64,000 bases of DNA, taken from positions 7,097,501-7,161,500 of the forward strand of contig CP071065.1 of the NCBI GenBank assembly GCA_017164015.1, written 5' to 3'. This stretch comes from Nostoc sp. UHCC 0702. Its GTDB lineage: Bacteria; Cyanobacteriota; Cyanobacteriia; Cyanobacteriales; Nostocaceae. Positions within the stretch are counted from its first letter, which is position 1, and each line of letters opens with the position of its first letter. The translations under genes were made by a program, and so were the position numbers. Under the pieces are notes generated by a model. The model searched no databases and had not been told where the DNA came from. It saw nothing but the letters and a program-made list of their open reading frames with translations. Of the stretch, positions 57,715 to 64,000 are shown one piece after another.

Positions 57715-59259
57715 CTATATACCGAACAACCTCAAAACATTCAAGAGCGTGCCTAGAGGCCCTGAAATCAGGCTTAAACCATCACTAGTCTTAGCTACAC
57801 CAGAGCGGCTAACTAGTACAACATCGTTATTGCGGAGTATAGGATTAGTTTGCTCGTTAATTCCTTGAGAAAAATCAACTTTTACTTCACGTTTTGTAAC
57901 AGAGCCATTGGGGTTAAGGCGAATCAAATCTACAGTAGCTCTGCTAGCTCTAGCATCGTTGAATCCGCCAGCAGCGAGCAATGCTTGGTTTAAAGAGCTA
58001 TTGGGTCGAATATCTATGGCTCCTGGTCTTTTGACCTCACCTACTACACCAACCTGAATGGTGTTAGGAGACAAAGTAGTGCTAGCTAATTGAGTAGCTT
58101 CTGCTGGGTTGATTTCTGTTGCGGTAGGAACAACAATCGTATCTCCGTCTTGTAAAACTATGTCTTGATTAACATCACCACTCTGCAATAATTGCCAGAG
58201 ATTGATATCTACTGTTTGTTCTGTACCGATTCTTGTAGGTCGCCGTAGCTTGAGATTACGAATATCAGCTTGTGATGTAATTCCCCCAGCTAGTTGAATT
58301 GCGCGCGTTAAAGTTGGCAGCCCACTACCAGCGGCTCCACCTGTTTGCCCTGTACCAGCTGTGGTAGCACCTGCGGTGACAAGATATGAGCCGGGACGAT
58401 TAACTTCACCAATGATTGCCACTGTGCGGGGTGTATTTGGATCTGCGGCAAAGTTCGCTGCAAATAAATTGCGTGCTTCTGCGATGTTCAAGGCAGAGGC
58501 AGTTGGCACAAGAATGGTGTCTCCATCTCTTAAGGTGATATCTTGTGCTGTATTACCTGTTTGAACAATTTCTTTTAAATTGATAGTCACAACTTGCTCA
58601 GAATCGCGTCCTGTCTTACGCTTTAATTGAACTTGAGATACATCTGCTGCCAAAGTAACCCCCTGAGCTGTTGTTAGTGCAGCTAATACAGTTGGGTATT
58701 GTACGCCTGGGTTGTTCCCTGCACCTCCTTGCAAGCTCAAAGTATAAGACCCCGGACGTGTGACCTCACCAGCGACTAAAACATTGATGGGACGAGGCGA
58801 TAAAAGGTTAACTGAGATTAAGGGACGTTTGAGAAAGCGAGCATATCTTCTGGTAATTTCATCAGCAGCCTGTTCTGTTGTTAACCCAAGAACAGGTATA
58901 CTGCCAATTAAAGGTAGGTTGATCGCTCCACCTGGAGGAATTTGGTATTCACCTGTATACTCTGGTACTTCAAATACGTTTACACGGATGAGATCCCCAC
59001 CTCCTAACAAATAATTTGTATTTATTTGTGTGTTTGGTGAGATTGGTTGTGTAATTGTTGGTAATTCTTGTGTGTTGGGTACGACTGGTTGTCTATTAGG
59101 TATGACTGGTTGTCTATTAGGTATTACTGGTTGTCTATTAGGTATGACTGGTTGTCCTTGAGCTAGGCTGGCAAAGGGAACGGCAGCATTGAAAGCTGTT
59201 AATAAAGCCACACCCGCAACTGATTGGGTAAGGAATTTTAGCAAACCTGTGTTAAGCAT
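57715..59259 (-). CDS. SLBB-domain polysaccharide export protein (Wza/BexD-type)
   Basis: 514 residues. Signal peptide (FLTQSVAGVALLTAFNAAVP), then tandem repeats of Q-P-V-I-P-N-R (about 37-64). The poly_export domain has GGGDLIRVNVFEVPEYTGEY, INLPLIGSIPVLGLTTEQAA. Three or more SLBB domains follow (PINVLVAGEVTRPGSYTLSL; RTVAIIGEVNRPGSYLVTAG; IQVGVVGEVKRPGAIDIRPN). It forms the outer-membrane channel for exopolysaccharide export. It stands alone here. Confidence 0.92.
   Translation of the reverse strand: MLNTGLLKFLTQSVAGVALLTAFNAAVPFASLAQGQPVIPNRQPVIPNRQPVIPNRQPVVPNTQELPTITQPISPNTQINTNYLLGGGDLIRVNVFEVPEYTGEYQIPPGGAINLPLIGSIPVLGLTTEQAADEITRRYARFLKRPLISVNLLSPRPINVLVAGEVTRPGSYTLSLQGGAGNNPGVQYPTVLAALTTAQGVTLAADVSQVQLKRKTGRDSEQVVTINLKEIVQTGNTAQDITLRDGDTILVPTASALNIAEARNLFAANFAADPNTPRTVAIIGEVNRPGSYLVTAGATTAGTGQTGGAAGSGLPTLTRAIQLAGGITSQADIRNLKLRRPTRIGTEQTVDINLWQLLQSGDVNQDIVLQDGDTIVVPTATEINPAEATQLASTTLSPNTIQVGVVGEVKRPGAIDIRPNSSLNQALLAAGGFNDARASRATVDLIRLNPNGSVTKREVKVDFSQGINEQTNPILRNNDVVLVSRSGVAKTSDGLSLISGPLGTLLNVLRLFGI
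59085..59170. repeat. 21-bp coding repeat in the export gene
   Basis: The unit GGTTGTCTATTAGGTATGACT encodes the Q-P-V-I-P-N-R repeat in about four copies. The 21-base length equals three heptamers, so the expansion keeps frame. Confidence 0.8.
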
Positions 59260-60057
59260 ATTTACCTAATACTTTTAGACTACCGTCGGTAAAGTGTTGT
59301 CAAAACATTTTTATCTTGACTTTACTTAAGTAATTAAATTCCCCGACAATCTTATTGTCGTAGAAAAATCAGATTTTCCGGAAGTTAATTGTTTATTAAT
59401 TTTGAATTTTTAATAAAGTTCACTTAAAGTTTATCTAGGATCAATCTAGAACGATTTTAAATTGAATTGTTGTTATATTAGTTACTTGGTATACTGCTTT
59501 TTGGATAACCTATAGATATTAGCATGAATTCGTCTTTAAGTAAGTAATAGAGTGGCGATTAGGCAAAGATATTTTCTGATGAACAGTTGAACTGTATATT
59601 CTCAACTGTAGCAGCGATCGCAACTAGCTGGCCGTACAAATGTATTAGCATATAAATGATTCATGAGTTGCAAATATTTTTTTGATAGGTCTTAAGCATA
59701 GAGGTATATGAAGTAACAAAGTTAAATACTATTCTGAAATTTTCATTTAATATATACTTTTCCCCTGGGCTGTTGACGTTGAAAGTAGAATGTGCTGAAT
59801 TTGTGCAGCAATTTCGTTCATTTTTGCCTCACTGACGCGCTCTTGTTCATTAACACCAACTACCGCGTGGTCGTTGTGTCAAGAGCGATGCACTGAGCTT
59901 GCCGAAGTGTCCCCTGCTATATAATTAACCGGACTTGATATGATGTGCAGTTGCAAAAAATTAGGGCAATCCTGGTCAATGCCAGAACTACCCCGAATTT
60001 CACTAGTTAGGAATTATGAGTTAGGAGTTTTTATTCTCTTTTAACTCCTCACTTAAT
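59260..60057. other. Intergenic region, no gene seen
   Basis: About 800 AT-rich bases upstream of the export gene, with a GCACTGAGCTTGCCGAAGTG dispersed repeat near 59890. No open frame or RNA gene is supported. Confidence 0.6.
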
Positions 60058-61899
60058 TTAGGCGAATGCAGCAGTTTTCACATCATTATTCGCCAAAATT
60101 TCTTGCAGTTCTTCTGCATCTACTGTTTCTTTATCAACCAGCATTTGCGCTAGTTGATCTAAAATGTGGCGGTTACTTACCAACACATCTTTAGCGCGTT
60201 GGTAGGCGATATCCACAAGTTTGCGGACTTCTTCATCAATGGCGGCGGCGGTTTCTTCGGAGAAATCACGCTCTGACATGATATCACGACCGAGGAACAT
60301 GTTGCCTTGTTGACGACCAAGGGCGACTGGGCCTAAGCGATCGCTCATGCCAAATCTTGTGATCATCTGACGGGCTACCCGCGCTACCTGTTGCAGGTCG
60401 TTGGAAGCACCGGTGGTAACTTCTTCTTCACCAAAGATTAATTCTTCGGCAAGACGACCACCTAAAGCCACTGCCATCTGATTTTCCAGATAAGCACGGC
60501 TGTACAATCCAGTGTCCATACGATCTTCACTGGGGGTAAACCAAGTTAAACCACCAGCACGACCACGAGGAATAATACTAATTTTTTGCACTGGGTCATA
60601 GTCGGGCATCAAAGCACCAACTAAGGCGTGTCCGGCTTCGTGGTATGCAACCAAGGTTTTGCGTTTTTCGCTCATTACTCGGTCTTTCTTCTCTGGGCCA
60701 GCTAATACGCGATCGATGGCATCGTTGATTTCATCCATCGAGATTTCGGTCAAATTCCGCCGTGCTGCTAAAATTGCGGCTTCATTCAGCAGGTTGGATA
60801 AATCTGCACCGGTGAATCCAGGGGTACGACGGGCGATTTTATCCAAGTCCACATCTTTTGCCAAGGTTTTGCCACGAGCATGAACTTTGAGGATTTCCGA
60901 ACGTCCAGAATAGTCGGGACGGTCTACAACGACTTGACGGTCAAAGCGACCAGGACGCAACAATGCTGCATCTAGGACATCGGGACGGTTGGTAGCGGCA
61001 ATAATAATGATGCCGGTGTTGCCTTCAAAGCCGTCCATTTCTGTGAGCAACTGGTTAAGGGTTTGTTCACGTTCGTCGTTTCCACCACCTAAACCAGCAC
61101 CCCGTTGACGACCTACAGCGTCAATTTCATCGATGAAGACGATACAGGGAGCGTTGGATTTGGCTTGTTCAAACAAGTCGCGGACACGGGATGCACCCAC
61201 ACCCACGAACATTTCGACAAATTCTGAACCGGAGATGGAGAAGAATGGTACACCCGCTTCACCTGCTACAGCACGAGCTAAAAGGGTTTTACCTGTACCT
61301 GGAGGGCCTACCAACAATACACCTTTAGGAATTTTTGCACCAACTGCGGTGAAGCGATCGGCGTTTTTCAAAAAGTCTACGACTTCGTTTAATTCCAACT
61401 TGGCTTGGTCAATACCAGCGACATCGCCAAATGTAACTTGGGTTTGTGGCTCCATTTGGACTCTGGCTTTGGATTTACCAAAGTTCATAGCTTGGCTACC
61501 TGGGCCATTTTGAGCGCGGCGTAGCAAGAAAAATAAGCCAACCAGAAGCAATACAGGGAAAAATAAGCTGCTTAGTGCCTTAAACCAAAATCCTTCATCG
61601 GTTTGGGGCAAAACAGAAATATCAACACCTTTTGCTGTGAGATTATTGATTAGGTCTGGGTCGTTGACCAGAGTTACTAACTTTTTATTGGGGTCGTATT
61701 TGGGTGTGACTATGGCTGTAGAACGGTCTGCACTCAGGCTGACTCTTTCCACTCTGCCGTTCTCAACTTCTTGAATAAACTGACTGTAGCGCCATTGATC
61801 TCTTTGTTGGGGTTGTTTGTCAAAGAATGCTGTTCCCAATGCAATGACAACAATAAATAGCAGCGCGTACAGCCCCGCATTTCTCCATCGTTTATTCAC
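60058..61899 (-). CDS. ftsH: ATP-dependent zinc metalloprotease FtsH
   Basis: 613 residues from a GTG at 61899, with AGGAGG about 12 bases upstream. Two N-terminal membrane helices (LYALLFIVVIALGTAFF; LFFPVLLLVGLFFLLRRA) flank a periplasmic domain. AAA+ domain: Walker A GPPGTGKT (198-205), Walker B FIDEIDAVGRQR, SRH ATNRPDVLDAALLRPGRFD. Zinc protease site H420-E421-A-G-H424. It extracts and degrades membrane proteins, in cyanobacteria including damaged photosystem subunits. It is closest in length to FtsH3-type members, but the paralogue is not certain. Confidence 0.95.
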   Translation of the reverse strand: MNKRWRNAGLYALLFIVVIALGTAFFDKQPQQRDQWRYSQFIQEVENGRVERVSLSADRSTAIVTPKYDPNKKLVTLVNDPDLINNLTAKGVDISVLPQTDEGFWFKALSSLFFPVLLLVGLFFLLRRAQNGPGSQAMNFGKSKARVQMEPQTQVTFGDVAGIDQAKLELNEVVDFLKNADRFTAVGAKIPKGVLLVGPPGTGKTLLARAVAGEAGVPFFSISGSEFVEMFVGVGASRVRDLFEQAKSNAPCIVFIDEIDAVGRQRGAGLGGGNDEREQTLNQLLTEMDGFEGNTGIIIIAATNRPDVLDAALLRPGRFDRQVVVDRPDYSGRSEILKVHARGKTLAKDVDLDKIARRTPGFTGADLSNLLNEAAILAARRNLTEISMDEINDAIDRVLAGPEKKDRVMSEKRKTLVAYHEAGHALVGALMPDYDPVQKISIIPRGRAGGLTWFTPSEDRMDTGLYSRAYLENQMAVALGGRLAEELIFGEEEVTTGASNDLQQVARVARQMITRFGMSDRLGPVALGRQQGNMFLGRDIMSERDFSEETAAAIDEEVRKLVDIAYQRAKDVLVSNRHILDQLAQMLVDKETVDAEELQEILANNDVKTAAFA

Positions 61900-62006
61900 C
61901 GAGGTCTATCCTCCTGTATTTTTCGTGCGTATGCGTAGCGTCTCTGAAAGAGAGGGGCATTTTTAAGAATTATGTTAACTTATCTTAAGGTATAACAGAT
62001 TGGCGC

Positions 62007-62810
62007 TCATGTCATGTTAAAAAACCTCTTTATTTGCTGAAATTTAGGATGGTAGGGATTATATTGTAGCGACCCTGTAGGTTGATAAACGGTGTGGATG
62101 GGGATAATTTCTACCACACTATTAGTGTAGGCGATCGCTTCCAAGTCCTGGACTAACTCAGCCGTCCAAGGTGACTCATGTACCATCAAACCTTGATTTT
62201 GCAGCCAGTTCAGAAGTTGCGATCGCACTATTCCCGGTAAAATTCCTGCTGACAGAGGCGGTGTCCACCAACCACCGTCACGCCACCCCCAGAGGTTGCC
62301 TGTGGTGGTTTCTAGCCAGTTACCTGCGGTATCCACTAAAATCGCTTCTTGGGCATCTTGTTGAACACTAGTTTTTGCTAACCAAGCGCTGAGGTAGTTT
62401 CCAGTTTTATGAGAAGCCAGAGAGCGATAAAATTCTAACATTGCCAAACTTGTGGTAATGCCATGTTTTTGCTTTTGTGTCAAATCCTGTGGTAAGAATC
62501 TACCAATGATCCATTCCCGCCCATCAGGAAAAAGAGCTATTCTGAGAATGGGGAAGTGTTGCATGATCATTTTTGCACCTTGACGCAGACGCTTGAAGTT
62601 TGGTTGTTGCCAACCAAAAGTTTGCAAGGAGAAGAGGAGGCGATCGCAATGCAACTGCCAGTTGGTTAAACTACTATCGAGCGAGTTGTGATAAACTCGT
62701 AGCGTTGTAAAAACGGTAGCCCCATATAATAACCCCGGATCATTAATGTCTAATTCTATGGTTTGGGATTGGGTTAATTTGCCGTTGTACCAAAAAATAT
62801 CATTTGTCAT
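62007..62810 (-). CDS. pabC: Class IV aminotransferase (PabC-like aminodeoxychorismate lyase)
   Basis: 267 residues. LDINDPGLLYGATVFTTLRV, then WQLHCDRLLFSLQTFG, Lys in SHKTGNYLSAWLAK (PLP lysine), EAILVDTAGNWLETTTGNLW, and TPPLSAGILPGIVRSQLL, the class IV signature. It would release p-aminobenzoate for folate synthesis, consistent with folP in the same window; the fold also fits branched-chain or D-amino acid aminotransferases. The upstream heptamers reach into the base around the start codon. Confidence 0.8.
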   Translation of the reverse strand: MTNDIFWYNGKLTQSQTIELDINDPGLLYGATVFTTLRVYHNSLDSSLTNWQLHCDRLLFSLQTFGWQQPNFKRLRQGAKMIMQHFPILRIALFPDGREWIIGRFLPQDLTQKQKHGITTSLAMLEFYRSLASHKTGNYLSAWLAKTSVQQDAQEAILVDTAGNWLETTTGNLWGWRDGGWWTPPLSAGILPGIVRSQLLNWLQNQGLMVHESPWTAELVQDLEAIAYTNSVVEIIPIHTVYQPTGSLQYNPYHPKFQQIKRFFNMT

Positions 62811-62874
62811 TTGTCAGTTGTCAGTTGTCAGTTGTTAGTTATTTTTTTACCACTGACCACTGACCACTGACTAA
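62811..62874. repeat. Heptamer repeats before the aminotransferase
   Basis: GTCAGTTGTCAGTT-type units and, further on, CACTGACCACTGAC units. They adjoin the ATG at 62810, so they form the leader of the gene. Confidence 0.85.
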
Positions 62875-62877
62875 TTT

Positions 62878-63666
62878 TCAGTCTTTCGGCGGAAATATAA
62901 TTTTGTGAGTGCCTTCTGGAGTTGGAATTACCTTGCCTCCCAAAGCTTCGATTTGGTTAATTGCTATTTTACGAGTTCTCTCATCTATTTGATTATTTAA
63001 TACCATCGCCCAAGTAGCAATTTGTGCATATATACTGTTAGGATTATGACTGAGAAATTCAGCAGTTTTCAAAGAATAAATAGCTACATTTTTACTTTCT
63101 TCGTCTGAAAAGTGATTTGCCCAGGTTGCCGCCATAATAAAAGATTCTTTCGCAGCTTGAGAATTTCCTAAAAACAATAATTCATCAATTCCTTTATAAC
63201 GCCAAATATAATAATACTTTTCTGGCAGTTGAGGAGATAGTGATTTTAAGCCTTTATCCATCAATTTTATAGCTCGTTCTGGCATGGCAGCATATAGTGA
63301 AGTACTAGTCGAAAGACTTTGATAAGCTGCTAAAAATCGAGGGTCGCGTTCTAGAATTACTTCAAAATATTCTGGACTCAAACTGTAACCAGTTTTGGCA
63401 CGTAGTTCATCATCACCATAATATTGCAAAAAGTTAAGATACACCCAATCTGCAATCCAGTTATCATAACCAAAACTAGGCATTTTTTGAAGCAGATTGA
63501 GCCTGATTTTTTCTAATTTTACGTCTTTTTCTAGAACTTCTAAGGAGGTAGCTTGGTTGGAAGCTAGCAGCTTTTGCAGTTTGGGAAATTGAATTAGCCC
63601 AACTCCTAAAATACATACGCAGAATACAATAGGTGCGATTACAGCTTGACGAGATAACAACCACAT
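62878..63666 (-). CDS. Hypothetical membrane-anchored TPR-like protein
   Basis: 262 residues. One N-terminal helix (AVIAPIVFCVCILGVGLIQF) is followed by helical repeats (SPEYFEVILERDPRFLAAYQ; MPERAIKLMDKGLKSLSPQL; NSQAAKESFIMAATWANHFS) that resemble TPR/half-TPR pairs. No catalytic motif. The family is conserved in cyanobacteria as I recall, function unknown. Confidence 0.6.
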   Translation of the reverse strand: MWLLSRQAVIAPIVFCVCILGVGLIQFPKLQKLLASNQATSLEVLEKDVKLEKIRLNLLQKMPSFGYDNWIADWVYLNFLQYYGDDELRAKTGYSLSPEYFEVILERDPRFLAAYQSLSTSTSLYAAMPERAIKLMDKGLKSLSPQLPEKYYYIWRYKGIDELLFLGNSQAAKESFIMAATWANHFSDEESKNVAIYSLKTAEFLSHNPNSIYAQIATWAMVLNNQIDERTRKIAINQIEALGGKVIPTPEGTHKIIFPPKD

Positions 63667-64000
63667 ATTTTTATTGTCTTTCTTGGTATAGTCAACTCAT
63701 TGTATACACCAGATTTTACTATCAGGAGATTTTGTCAACATCTTTGGTATAATCCGTAAACTATCTAGAAAATGGCGTGGCTGATTGAGAGTATGAATTT
63801 GTGTGACGCTCCAGATATGAGGCACAGAGAAGAGTAGTTTGAAAAACGGAATTTTTGAATTTCATAGTTTGATTCAGCAATGCCTATGAAATCAACTGTT
63901 TGATAAGTTTTCTTTAGAATACTTTACCAATCTTTAAATGAAAAATAAAAAAAATCAAAATTGTGTGTCTGATTTGACTTAATACTGTCACAACTTTACT
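63667..64000. other. Right edge, no gene seen
   Basis: AT-rich sequence with no supported open frame. Confidence 0.55.

Noticed and set aside
1..64000. rRNA and tRNA genes
   Set aside because: I found no sequence that I could fold or recognise as a tRNA or rRNA; absence is by eye only.

Overview
The window looks like the chromosome (or a large replicon) of a filamentous, Nostoc-like cyanobacterium. The octamer GCGATCGC (HIP1) is scattered through most of it. Intergenic gaps carry the heptamer tandem repeats (GTCAGTT, CTATTGA, TTGGTAA and GGGGACT units) and GC-rich palindromes typical of Nostocales. Recognisable housekeeping genes (tpiA, folP, ftsH, paraslipin, an SLBB exporter) are cyanobacterial in type. 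No rRNA, tRNA or CRISPR array was recognised.

Layout. 1-4.7 kb: a HIP1-free two-gene operon with a reverse transcriptase (5' end outside the window) and a UvrD-type helicase carrying an inserted DEDDh exonuclease; it resembles a defence module. 4.8-10.8 kb: a carotenoid-type FAD oxidoreductase, a topoisomerase I paralogue, and small unknown genes. 10.9-13.6 kb: nested mobile DNA, with an IS5-family element carrying a dead transposase, a MITE with related ends, and an IS605-type element with an intact TnpB. 13.7-38.6 kb: a long, almost entirely minus-strand stress and membrane island (MgtA-type ATPase, eRF1-like protein, broken K+ channel, CbpA/CbpM, ZIP transporter, CPBP protease, serine hydrolase, SLATT protein, ferrochelatase-like protein, HdeD, three FAD enzymes including oleate hydratase, DUF5335, stress proteins). 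It is a mosaic: it contains scrambled fragments of a second mgtA, truncated genes facing each other, a solo tnpB 3' end, and duplicated leader sequences.

38.7-44.5 kb: a second, nearly identical copy of the dead IS5 element, a small two-gene unit, a serine-recombinase-like protein lacking most catalytic residues, long heptamer arrays, a VOC protein, a SirB1-family protein and an SRPBCC protein. 44.8-51.3 kb: an MscS-type multi-helix membrane protein, a histidine-kinase remnant, and a HIP1-free 1411-residue Sacsin/NO VEIN-like protein (GHKL ATPase plus C-terminal nuclease-like domain), a second defence candidate. 51.8-63.7 kb: ordinary genes, namely a dynamin/Era-like GTPase, tpiA, folP, paraslipin, an SLBB polysaccharide export protein, ftsH, a class IV aminotransferase (PabC-like) and a TPR-like protein.

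The most interesting items are the RT + helicase-exonuclease operon, the NO VEIN-like protein, the serine recombinase with E, E and D in place of catalytic S, R and R, the two IS copies that share the same inactivating lesions, and the solo TnpB guide-RNA end that supplies the stop codon of the oleate hydratase gene. All functional calls rest on motif recognition by eye; no searches were run.
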